Part shown: positions 28,810 to 36,367 of the stretch, piece after piece
Numbering within the stretch: position 1 is the first letter of the stretch
Layout of the letters: every line of letters begins with the position of its first letter
NCBI GenBank assembly: GCA_905233545.1
Contig: CAJOEV010000013.1
Location: 1 to 39,384, forward strand
Source of the DNA: an uncultured Eubacterium sp.
GTDB taxonomy: Bacteria; Bacillota; Clostridia; Oscillospirales; Acutalibacteraceae
Direction: 5' to 3'
Length of the DNA stretch: 39,384 nucleotides
Position numbers and translations under genes: made by a program
The notes under the pieces: generated by a model
The model's database searches: none
Told to the model about the DNA's origin: nothing
Seen by the model: the letters and a program-made list of their open reading frames with translations, nothing else

Positions 28810-31683
28810 ATGAAAAAGGTTATTAGCTTATTGCTGTCAATATGTATGTTGCTCAGCGTTACTGCAGGAATGAATTTCAATGCTTCAGCAGTTACGAGCA
28901 ATAGTGTTCAAGCCAACTCGCTTGCTTCAGGTGATATAATTCAGATGGGAATGTATCCTCAAACAAGAGTAACGTCCGATAACATGTTAAACAAACTGGA
29001 AAGCATTAATTGCACGCTGAGAAATTTTGGATATATGTGTGATTCAGATGCTGAGAGTCATACAAATACTACTCTGGATATCAGTTATGCAGATATCAGC
29101 TGTGACGGATTATTATACAGAAAAGTTGTTATGAACTCATGCAGACCAATATATACCAGCTCATCACAAGATGGCAGTAATTATCACGAGAGAAACGGAT
29201 ATTCTCCTAAAAACACTTATTATTTTAAATGGGAACCGATGGAATGGAGAGTTCTTGGCAAAAGTAATGACGGTGTTTATGTTATGAGTGAGAAACTCAT
29301 TGATTCTCAAGCATATCATTATTATGATGAAGATTCAACATGGGAAAACTGTTCATTGCGAAATTGGTTAAACAACGAATTCTATAATTTGGTATTCTCG
29401 AAAAGTGAGAAAAGCAGTATTAAATATACATATTTAAATAATGAAAACAACCCATATAACAGCACAAATGGAGGCAACGCAACAAACGATTATATCTGGA
29501 TTCCGTCGTACAGCGATATGATAAACACAAACTATGGCTTTTCTGCAGATGCAGGTGACTATGACAGCAACAGACTGGGCAAAGGAACAGATTACGCAAA
29601 AATGCAAGGCTTATATGTTAATAGTTCAGGTTATTCTTGGTGGTGGCTCAGAACACCCGGAAAAAGCTCAAATAGTTTAATGGGCGTTTATGATGAAGGA
29701 TATATTTATAATTATTCATCATACTTTTCATTTAATGCAACTGATGAGGGTATAAGACCGGCATTTATTATTAAATCAAACGCATCCGTAGTTAAATCTA
29801 ACAAAGATAGTTATTCTTCAAAATATGGCTGGTCCTTAACCAATAAAAATGATTCATACGGTTATACCGAGCATTATAAAATCAAACCGGAAAAGTATTA
29901 TTCATTGTTTGGTATATCTTTATCAACTTTGTTATTATCAAGTGTGAAGATGGTTAATGAATGGGGGGGAAGTTGTTTTGGTTTATCCTTACTGTCGTTA
30001 GCTCAATACTACAATATTGTTGATTTAAAACCGCTTTTCTCAGGGGATTCAGAGTATTTATATGACTTTGGATATGAAAGAATATATGAAAATCCTGATG
30101 GTGAGCAATGCTTTTCAGTAGAAGGCAACAATAAAGCAATAGATTTGATTGAGAGGGCAATGATTTCACAAAACTCAGTGGAGTTCTCAGAAAGTGAGAT
30201 CCTAAAATATGATTCTGACTATTCAGAATTGCTTGAATTTTTGAATTCTGCAGATGCAAGACCGATTCTGGTAACTTTTAACTATGGAAAGTTTGGACAT
30301 GCAATGGTAGTTACTACGGATTTCAAGCCTGTAAAGCTTAATAATTCTGATTATTATAAAATTCCGGTGTATGATTCTAATGCACCTGAAAATAGTGACA
30401 AGCTGACCAATCCCATGTCAGAGTATACCCGAGGACCGTCATATCTGTTGGTTAATCCGATAACCGGTAAATGGCAGTATTATGCCGAAGGAAAAGTTCA
30501 GAAACAAGCGTCTTACTATAGTATTTCCGAGTGGAAAGTTGACAATGCTTTAGCTCGCTCTATTAGGTTTTTTGATGTATCTTCATTAGATAAATCTTTT
30601 TTTACCAAAACTCTAAATGCGTTTTATAAACATATTCAATTACAGTTTAGCTCAAATAATATAAGTATACAAAATGATAGCGGCGAATTATTGCTTAAAA
30701 TCACGGACGGCAATATTACAGATTTAGCAAAAGACTGTATATGCAACTCAAACATTAGTTCGGAAAATGATGAATCAGCGCCGGTTTTTACATTCTATAC
30801 CGACACAGAAAATCTGACTATTGCATCTGACAATGCCGAGATTCTGGGTGTTAGTTCAGATTGTGCTCTTATGGCAAGTTCGGAAAAAGCAAATACTACC
30901 AAGTTCAATTTTGCACAAGGCACTGTAACAGTTTCGTCAAAAGAGAATAATGAAAGTATCATTATTGCATCGCAGGATTTGAAGTCAAATAACTGTATTA
31001 AAGCAACAGCTAAACTAAACAATAATGAATATGCTACCATAAACACAAATGATAACACAAAAAAATCATTGATAAAATCAAACAGTGATAACGTTAATTA
31101 TGTTTGTGAAGGAGTTGCTGATAATAATGTCATCAAAGATATTAATAAGGATGAACAATTAAAAACAAATCTTAGTAAAGTACAGATTTTAGGAATAAAA
31201 AATAAGACTTACACCGGAAATACGATTAAGCAATCAGTTACAGTAAAATTCGGAAACAAAACCCTAAAATACGGAACAGACTATTCTGTTTTATACAAGG
31301 ACAACAAAAAGATTGGCAAGTCAACTGTTGTTATTACAGGAAAGGGCAATTACTACGGAACTGTTGAAAAATCATTCAAAATACTTCCAAAAGGAACAAG
31401 TATTTCAAAAGCGACAAGCCCGAAATCCAAGCAGATAAAGGTTTTTTGGAAGAAGCAGAAGAAACAAACAACCGGATATCAGATTCAGTATAGCGCGGAT
31501 AAAAGTTTCAAGAAGGGCAACAAGACCGTAAATGTTTCCAAAAACAAAACAACATCAAAAACAATTTCAAAGCTAAAAGGCAACAAGATATACTATGTTC
31601 GTATCAGAACATATAAAAAGGTTGGGAAAACAAATTATTATTCTTTCTGGAGTAAAGCTAAATCGGTTAAAACAAAAAAATAA
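28810..31683 (+). CDS. large secreted protein: DUF6273-like, cysteine-protease-like, Ig-like and FN3 domains
   Basis: A 957-residue exported protein with a signal peptide (MKKVISLLLSICMLLSVTAG...ASA, about 1-27). Residues about 38-325 resemble DUF6273 (GDIIQMGMYPQT, FKWEPMEWRVLG, SLRNWLNNEFY, IWIPSYSDM, WWWLRTPG, GIRPAF). Residues about 375-600 look like a papain-fold cysteine protease: Cys389 in EWGGSCFGLS, His497 in FGHAMVV, and Asp522/Asn524 in VYDSNAP. A beta-rich Asn/Ser region follows, then an Ig-like repeat (YTGNTIKQSVTVKFGNKTLKYG) and a C-terminal FN3-like domain. The start has GGAGG 6 nt upstream; an ATG 33 nt earlier is rejected. Codon and base use are more AT-rich than the operon before it. 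Target unknown. Confidence 0.75.
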   Translation: MKKVISLLLSICMLLSVTAGMNFNASAVTSNSVQANSLASGDIIQMGMYPQTRVTSDNMLNKLESINCTLRNFGYMCDSDAESHTNTTLDISYADISCDGLLYRKVVMNSCRPIYTSSSQDGSNYHERNGYSPKNTYYFKWEPMEWRVLGKSNDGVYVMSEKLIDSQAYHYYDEDSTWENCSLRNWLNNEFYNLVFSKSEKSSIKYTYLNNENNPYNSTNGGNATNDYIWIPSYSDMINTNYGFSADAGDYDSNRLGKGTDYAKMQGLYVNSSGYSWWWLRTPGKSSNSLMGVYDEGYIYNYSSYFSFNATDEGIRPAFIIKSNASVVKSNKDSYSSKYGWSLTNKNDSYGYTEHYKIKPEKYYSLFGISLSTLLLSSVKMVNEWGGSCFGLSLLSLAQYYNIVDLKPLFSGDSEYLYDFGYERIYENPDGEQCFSVEGNNKAIDLIERAMISQNSVEFSESEILKYDSDYSELLEFLNSADARPILVTFNYGKFGHAMVVTTDFKPVKLNNSDYYKIPVYDSNAPENSDKLTNPMSEYTRGPSYLLVNPITGKWQYYAEGKVQKQASYYSISEWKVDNALARSIRFFDVSSLDKSFFTKTLNAFYKHIQLQFSSNNISIQNDSGELLLKITDGNITDLAKDCICNSNISSENDESAPVFTFYTDTENLTIASDNAEILGVSSDCALMASSEKANTTKFNFAQGTVTVSSKENNESIIIASQDLKSNNCIKATAKLNNNEYATINTNDNTKKSLIKSNSDNVNYVCEGVADNNVIKDINKDEQLKTNLSKVQILGIKNKTYTGNTIKQSVTVKFGNKTLKYGTDYSVLYKDNKKIGKSTVVITGKGNYYGTVEKSFKILPKGTSISKATSPKSKQIKVFWKKQKKQTTGYQIQYSADKSFKKGNKTVNVSKNKTTSKTISKLKGNKIYYVRIRTYKKVGKTNYYSFWSKAKSVKTKK

Positions 31684-31723
31684 TACAGACAACAGCTTGT
31701 ATTATGCATATCTGCAAATTATT

Positions 31724-31760
31724 AAAGCAGGTTGAGATTTTTAAATTCTCAACCTGCTTT
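31724..31760. terminator. long hairpin after the large secreted protein gene
   Basis: A perfect 14-bp stem, AAAGCAGGTTGAGA (31724-31737) with TCTCAACCTGCTTT (31747-31760), has a 9-nt loop. The U-tract on either strand is only three bases, so it may be a weak terminator or a 3' protective stem. The rest of 31761-31865 is AT-rich without a gene. Confidence 0.6.
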
Positions 31761-31865
31761 AAAAATGTCTTAACCTTGTTTTTTTCTTTTTTTATAAAAA
31801 ATTGACTTATTCCCATTAATCAAAAAGTGTTTTACATTAGGGAGGCAATTGGAGTCTTGCTGTGT

Positions 31866-32858
31866 TCAGCCTATCCATATCGGGTTTGTGAATGCCCAGA
31901 AAAGCTCGCTTGCAGTTTCAGGCATATCTCGGTTGAAGCCTGAAAAGATTTTGTGTTCAAGCGCGGCAAAGGACTTCAGAAAAGCACCTTTCAGCGTGTA
32001 GTCTATTTCAGCTCTTATGAAGCCTTTTTCCTTTATTCCGAAAATTGCTCTGTGTTCCTTTTCAAAGAATTTTGCGGTGTGGGAATAGATTATTTTATCG
32101 TTGTTGAAAATTCTGAGAGTGAAGCCGGGCTTCAGCTTTGTTGCGGTGCATTCGCCCGTCAGTCCGTCGCCCAAAGAAATTGTATCGCCGAGCTCGGCAT
32201 CGTCAACCTTAAGATAAATCATTGAAGCGTTCGGCTTGTTTGTTACAACGCTTCTGCCCTGCGTTATTGCTTCAAGGATATCCTCCTTTGAATTGCTTTT
32301 TGCGTGGGTTATCGTTGTCGGCATTGCAAGAAAATCCATTTTTGCATAATCCCTGTGGAAATCCGAACCGCCGACAGCGGGAAGCCTTTTGCCTTCAAGA
32401 AGCTTTTTTACCCACCACTGCATATTCCTTGTGTTATCGCTGTGCTGAATTGTGTTCCATACCTCAACGCAGTCCAACGGATAAGCATCAATATCCAGTC
32501 TGAACGGGCAGTTTGAGCAAAACGGATGATTAACGCTGATTACCGCGCCGTTTTCCTTTGCCTTTTCGGTTATTGCCGTATAATCTTCAAAGCTGTCAAG
32601 CGTATAGGGAGGCTCAAACGGAATTTTTTCGCCCCAGACATTTATATGACCGAGTTTTCCCGTAAGCTCCTGACCCTGAATAACCGTCAGACCGTCGCTC
32701 GAATATGATTTTTCAACGGTGTTGAAATTGTGGTCGGTTATGATAATCCAGTCAAGTCCGCTTTTTTTACAGCGTTCAATCAGTTCATACTGATGAAGAT
32801 GTCCGTCTGAATTAGTGGTGTGAAGATGGGTATCGCCTTTAAACCAGCGTCTTTCCAT
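31866..32858 (-). CDS. PHP-domain metal-dependent phosphoesterase (CehA/McbA-like)
   Basis: A 330-residue soluble protein. Metal-binding motifs of the PHP family are complete: HLHTTNSDGH near the N-terminus, IITDHNF, GQELTG, NHPF and GSDFHRD. The CehA/McbA type acts on phosphoesters or related bonds; the substrate here is unknown. The C-terminal 100 residues form a beta-rich domain (GDTISLGDGLTGECTATKL...) often found after the PHP core in this subgroup. GGAGA lies 6 nt before the ATG. A hairpin separates it from the deacetylase gene upstream on the same strand, with a gap of 51 bp, so they may be partly co-transcribed. Confidence 0.87.
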   Translation of the reverse strand: MERRWFKGDTHLHTTNSDGHLHQYELIERCKKSGLDWIIITDHNFNTVEKSYSSDGLTVIQGQELTGKLGHINVWGEKIPFEPPYTLDSFEDYTAITEKAKENGAVISVNHPFCSNCPFRLDIDAYPLDCVEVWNTIQHSDNTRNMQWWVKKLLEGKRLPAVGGSDFHRDYAKMDFLAMPTTITHAKSNSKEDILEAITQGRSVVTNKPNASMIYLKVDDAELGDTISLGDGLTGECTATKLKPGFTLRIFNNDKIIYSHTAKFFEKEHRAIFGIKEKGFIRAEIDYTLKGAFLKSFAALEHKIFSGFNRDMPETASELFWAFTNPIWIG

Positions 32859-32879
32859 TTTATATCTCCTTGTTATTTA

Positions 32880-32903
32880 AAGCCCTGCAAAAGTGCAGGG
32901 CTT
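32880..32903 (-). terminator. hairpin after the polysaccharide deacetylase gene
   Basis: A perfect 10-bp stem, AAGCCCTGCA (32880-32889) with TGCAGGGCTT (32894-32903), has a 4-nt loop. The minus-strand T-tract after it is short (CTTTAAAT), so termination may be partial, allowing some read-through into the PHP gene. Confidence 0.65.
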
Positions 32904-32909
32904 GGGTTA

Positions 32910-34238
32910 TTAACCTGTTGTGTTGTTTGTGCTTGTTGCGGTAACATACTGAGTTCCTGCAACGGGACGTTTGCCTGTTTTTGCGAAAACGAGTTCTTCG
33001 CAGGTTACAAGCTGATATCCCTCTTTAAGAAGCTTGGGAACCATTTTCTCAACCGCCTCAGCAGTGGAATCATAGATTTCGTGCATAAGAATTATATCGC
33101 CGTCGCGAACATTCTTGATTACTGCGTTATAAACCTTATCAGCGTCTCTTGATTTCCAGTCCTGAGTATCAAGCGACCAGTAGTAAAGAGGCATATTCTC
33201 TTTCTTGCATTCTGCTCTGATAACCGAAGTTGTAATTCCACCGGGAGAGCGGAACGCCGTCGGATACTGACCGCAGGCTTCATATATTGCCTTTGAGCAT
33301 TTCTTGATATCCTTTGCGGTAACACTCTTACCGTAGTTATTATGGTTCCAGGTGTGGTTTGCAAGCTCGCATCCGAGAGCAACCTTTCTCTTTAAGTTGT
33401 CGGGATGGTCTTTCGCGTTTCTTCCAACCATAAAGAATGTTGCTCTTGCGTTGTATTTTTCAAGAACATCAAGAATCTTATCGGAAGAGTGATTGTATCC
33501 GGGACCGTCGTCAAAGGTCAGCGCAACCATCGGCTTTTTGGTGTCAACATTACTTGCCATATTGACTTTTTCCTGGATTTTAACAGATGCTGTTTTGCTC
33601 CATGCTCCGTAAACGGTTTTGTCTTTATAGGAAATATATGTTCTGACTCGGACGCTGTACTGTTTTTTCTCCTTTAATTTGTTAACCGAGTAATAGGGCT
33701 TTGCCTTATCCTTGATATTAACTGTTTTGGCAGAAGAAAAGTCGCTGCCGTCGCCCTGAACATATTGAAGCTGATATCCCTTTGCGTTGCTGTTTATTAC
33801 CCATCTGACCTTCATCAGTCCGACATCGGTTGATTCAAGACTCTGAATTTTCTGAGTTTCGGGAAGAGTACATGCCCCGATGGATGGGTGTTCCTTGCTT
33901 TCAACAATTTCGCTGTCGCCCTTATATGCGGTTATATAAAATTTATAAACAGTTGCCTGTTCAAGATTTTTAAGGGTATATTCTTTTTTGCTCCCGTCCT
34001 TGATTGTTGCCGCTTTTTCGTATTCCTTGTTTTCTTCATCAGCCACATAAATGAAATATCCGTCCGCAGAAGAAGCCTTTTTCCAAGAGAAGGTTATACT
34101 GTTGCTTGAAGCCTTTTCAACCTCAAATTTTTCAACATCCGAAACAGTTTTTGACTGAACAACTGCCATAGCAGAAAAGGCGGCAATTATGATGAGAATT
34201 ATTAGAAAAATTCCCGCAATTCTGATTTTTTTAGCCAT
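32910..34238 (-). CDS. membrane-anchored FN3-NodB polysaccharide deacetylase
   Basis: A 442-residue protein with an N-terminal membrane anchor or signal (about 8-26), two FN3 domains (about 35-115 and 125-215) and a NodB deacetylase domain (about 230-415). Catalytic motifs are present: VALTFDDGPGYN with the catalytic Asp and metal Asp, the metal-binding HTWNH, RSPGG, WSLDTQDW and ILMHEI. Such enzymes remove N-acetyl groups from peptidoglycan or other surface glycans, often to resist lysozyme. The start at 34238 is set by GAG 7 nt upstream; a TTG at 34250 is rejected. It is divergent from the TetR gene, which may control it. Confidence 0.93.
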   Translation of the reverse strand: MAKKIRIAGIFLIILIIIAAFSAMAVVQSKTVSDVEKFEVEKASSNSITFSWKKASSADGYFIYVADEENKEYEKAATIKDGSKKEYTLKNLEQATVYKFYITAYKGDSEIVESKEHPSIGACTLPETQKIQSLESTDVGLMKVRWVINSNAKGYQLQYVQGDGSDFSSAKTVNIKDKAKPYYSVNKLKEKKQYSVRVRTYISYKDKTVYGAWSKTASVKIQEKVNMASNVDTKKPMVALTFDDGPGYNHSSDKILDVLEKYNARATFFMVGRNAKDHPDNLKRKVALGCELANHTWNHNNYGKSVTAKDIKKCSKAIYEACGQYPTAFRSPGGITTSVIRAECKKENMPLYYWSLDTQDWKSRDADKVYNAVIKNVRDGDIILMHEIYDSTAEAVEKMVPKLLKEGYQLVTCEELVFAKTGKRPVAGTQYVTATSTNNTTG

Positions 34239-34266
34239 ATTCACACTCAATTCTTTTCATAGTATA

Positions 34267-34319
34267 TGCCGTCTGTCGGCAACTAATGATATTATACTAT
34301 TTATTAATAGTTAATTCAA
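34267..34319 (-). promoter_or_regulatory. promoter and start-site palindrome of the deacetylase gene
   Basis: Minus strand: -35 TTGAAT (34319-34314), 17-bp spacer, -10 TATAAT (34296-34291). A palindrome, TGCCG (34267-34271) / CGGCA (34277-34281), covers the expected start site, a common operator position for repressors. Confidence 0.6.
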
Positions 34320-34353
34320 TATAAAATTTAAGTAAAAAATATAAAAAATAATT

Positions 34354-34393
34354 ATACAGCTGTATTGATTTTTGTGAAACTTTATGATATACT
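34354..34393 (+). promoter_or_regulatory. promoter of the TetR gene with overlapping perfect palindrome
   Basis: -35 TTGATT (34365-34370), 17-bp spacer, -10 TATACT (34388-34393). The perfect 12-bp palindrome ATACAGCTGTAT (34354-34365) touches the -35 box and could be an autoregulatory operator. Confidence 0.6.
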
Positions 34394-34438
34394 CTTTTTG
34401 GCACTGGAATCAGACATATTCTTGTGGAGGTTAAAACG

Positions 34439-34957
34439 ATGCCGAAAAAAACAAAAGAGGCTTTAGTAAACGCGTTTCTGGAATTAGTTAAGGAAGAACC
34501 ATTTGATAAAATAACGGTAACCGATCTGGTTGAGAAATGTAATATCAGCCGCCAAACATTCTATTATCATTTTGATGATATTCAGAGAATGCTTGAATGG
34601 GCTTTTGACAGCGAAACAAAAGCTGTTTGCGCCCTTACGGATTCCGATGATTTAAGCTCAAATGAAGAAAGATATATCGAGTTTTTCAACAGATACGACA
34701 CAATGCTGAGAAAAACTCTTAATTCCGTGAAGTTTATTAACATATTTAATCTTATTGAAAAGAGCTTTTATGATTGTATAACATTTTATGTTTCATCAAT
34801 CAGAAACGATGAACAAAACATCGGTAAAAATGTTGAATATGTTATTTCATATACAGCGGGAGCGTATACAGCGCTTATTATTAAAACAATACAGAGTGAA
34901 AAAAGCGATTATGAAACGATTATAAAAAATCTTTCAGCTTCACTTAAAGCAATATAA
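34439..34957 (+). CDS. TetR/AcrR-family transcriptional regulator
   Basis: A 172-residue regulator. The N-terminal helix-turn-helix is typical of the family: ALVNAFLELVKEEPFDKITVTDLVEKCNISRQTFYYHFDDIQ. The C-terminal ligand/dimer domain (FFNRYDTMLRKTLNSVKFINIFNLIEKSF) fits the group related to DhaS-like regulators. The ATG at 34439 has GGAGG 8 nt upstream; the GTG at 34424 precedes that ribosome site and is rejected. It faces away from the deacetylase gene across 200 bp with two palindromes. The ligand is unknown. Confidence 0.9.
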   Translation: MPKKTKEALVNAFLELVKEEPFDKITVTDLVEKCNISRQTFYYHFDDIQRMLEWAFDSETKAVCALTDSDDLSSNEERYIEFFNRYDTMLRKTLNSVKFINIFNLIEKSFYDCITFYVSSIRNDEQNIGKNVEYVISYTAGAYTALIIKTIQSEKSDYETIIKNLSASLKAI

Positions 34958-34968
34958 AAATCAACATA

Positions 34969-34999
34969 AAAAGCAGCTCGTTTGAGCTGCTTTTTTGCT
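34969..34999. terminator. bidirectional terminator between TetR and zinc-ribbon genes
   Basis: A perfect 11-bp stem, AAAAGCAGCTC (34969-34979) with GAGCTGCTTTT (34984-34994), has a 4-nt loop and T-runs on both strands. It lies between the convergent stops at 34957 and 35005. Confidence 0.88.
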
Positions 35000-35004
35000 T
35001 TTCA

Positions 35005-36102
35005 CTATATACCGAAGAAATCTTCGGCATTTTTTATGCTGTTGTATTTTCTCGCTTCAAGAGTGGAAGTCTTTTGACCGTTTTCCTCTTCAAACAGGGA
35101 ATTGTTCTGAGCATCAATTTTGTAATATGAGCTTTCTGTTGCGACTCCGTTATCAATAACAACATAGCCGTCTTCGATTTTATAGCTGCCGTTTCCTCTT
35201 GTTATCTGCCAGCCTCCGTCGCCTTCTTTAAAATAGCTTGTTGAAACATAGGTGTTGTCGTTGTTGAGCTTCAGCGCGGATATGCTGTATTCCTCGCCGT
35301 TTTGAATTGGCTCGGTGTACCAATAGTAGTCGTAAATAAAGGAATAATCATCTGCTGAAAGCGCTGTTGTCTTTTCAGCTTTTGTTGTTTCTTCTTCAGC
35401 TGAATCACCGCTGTCTGAAGCAGTTGTCTCTTCCTCGGTGCTGTGGTCAAAAACCAAATCGGCAACATTTGATTTTGCAGGTGAAGTGAAGGAAACAGGT
35501 TGGGTATAGGTGTATATCTCGTCTGAATTATAAAAGCTGAATTTCATCTCGAAGGTATAAGTGTTATCACCCTTTTTCGGCTTTAAATCCTTGAGGTCGA
35601 AGAAAATAGCTCTGAAAGTTGAATCAATGCTTTTTGTGTATTCATAATCGCTTGAAACAGGGTCTTTGTTCTCGGCGGATTTATCGGTTTTATCGTAATC
35701 ATAGATTGAAACGCCGTGAATAAATTCGATTTTTGAATCCTGTGAGAGCAGAACATAAACCACTTTCTCATCATCATTGATGATTCCTGCACCGCCTTCA
35801 AAGCTAAGCTCAGGCTGGTTTGTTTTGGGGGAATAAATATTTGCAAAATAGTAGTATGCTCCGCCGCCGATAATTGCAAGTGTTATAATAATGCTTATGA
35901 ACCAGATTATTCTGCTTTTTTTATTATTTTTTCTCTTTAATGCCCTGTCCCTTTCGTCCTCGGGAGCGTCGGCATAAATGTCGAACATTTTTTCGTCCGC
36001 TGTCAGAAGCACATATTCATCATTGTTATCAATATGGGCTCCGCAGTTGGAACAGACCTTTGCATTATCGTCAAGTCTGGCTCCGCAGTTATTGCATTTC
36101 AT
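35005..36102 (-). CDS. zinc-ribbon membrane protein with extracellular domain, function unknown
   Basis: A 365-residue protein. A cytoplasmic zinc ribbon (Cys3, Cys6, Cys17, Cys20; CNNCGARL...CSNCG) is followed by an acidic/basic linker, one membrane segment (about 64-86) and a long extracellular part. That part has a beta-rich region (about 95-215), an acidic Thr/Glu linker (EEETTASDSGDSAEEETTKAEKTT, about 225-248) and a C-terminal lipocalin-like domain (YDYYWYTEPIQNGEEYSISALKLNNDNTYVSTSYF...GNGSYKIEDGYVVID). Such zinc-ribbon anchored proteins are common in Clostridia but uncharacterised. GGGATG precedes the ATG. It is the last chromosomal gene before the mobile element. Confidence 0.72.
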   Translation of the reverse strand: MKCNNCGARLDDNAKVCSNCGAHIDNNDEYVLLTADEKMFDIYADAPEDERDRALKRKNNKKSRIIWFISIIITLAIIGGGAYYYFANIYSPKTNQPELSFEGGAGIINDDEKVVYVLLSQDSKIEFIHGVSIYDYDKTDKSAENKDPVSSDYEYTKSIDSTFRAIFFDLKDLKPKKGDNTYTFEMKFSFYNSDEIYTYTQPVSFTSPAKSNVADLVFDHSTEEETTASDSGDSAEEETTKAEKTTALSADDYSFIYDYYWYTEPIQNGEEYSISALKLNNDNTYVSTSYFKEGDGGWQITRGNGSYKIEDGYVVIDNGVATESSYYKIDAQNNSLFEEENGQKTSTLEARKYNSIKNAEDFFGI

Positions 36103-36135
36103 ATTTTCACATCCCTTTCAGGTTTGCTTTTTACC

Positions 36136-36164
36136 AATATATCACTTATTAAAAGAAATTACAA
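36136..36164 (-). promoter_or_regulatory. promoter of the zinc-ribbon gene
   Basis: Minus strand: -35 TTGTAA (36164-36159), 17-bp spacer, -10 TATATT (36141-36136). It sits divergently next to a plus-strand promoter at 36172. Confidence 0.6.
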
Positions 36165-36171
36165 TAATAAG

Positions 36172-36285
36172 TTGATTTTTGTAGAGCGGTGGGATATAAT
36201 ACCCCTTGTCAGTTCGCAAAATCCTGACGTAAAACAAAACTAAGGAGAAAGAATAAAAAACCGCTATTTTAGGCGGTTTTCTTTT
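36172..36285 (+). ncRNA. candidate small transcript at the left end of the mobile element
   Basis: A promoter (-35 TTGATT 36172-36177, 17-bp spacer, -10 TATAAT 36195-36200) would start RNA at about 36207. About 50 nt later lies the terminator AAAACCGC (36257-36264) / GCGGTTTT (36273-36280), followed by CTTTTATTTTT. In between there is a small stem GTCAG/CTGAC (36208-36228) and a GGAG motif (36244-36247) with no open reading frame after it. It could be a small RNA of about 80 nt or the 5' stump of a gene cut off by integration. Confidence 0.45.
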
Positions 36286-36291
36286 ATTTTT

Positions 36292-36337
36292 AACCCCAAA
36301 TTTGAATTGGGATTGGGGTTGATTTTCGGGGTTGATT
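36292..36337. repeat. inverted and direct repeats next to the integrase gene
   Basis: AACCCCAA (36292-36299) and TTGGGGTT (36313-36320) form a perfect inverted repeat, and GGGGTTGATT occurs twice in direct order (36315-36324 and 36328-36337, 13-bp period). They lie 30-75 bp before the recombinase gene, where arm-type or excisionase sites are usual. Use as binding sites is inferred. Confidence 0.55.
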
Positions 36338-36367
36338 ATGGTAATATATTTTCAGGAGTTGATATAT

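Noticed and set aside
36239-36260. A short gene after the GGAG motif at 36244
   Set aside because: The expected start position reads ATA followed by stops, and the terminator begins at once. It is kept only as part of a possible small RNA or gene stump.
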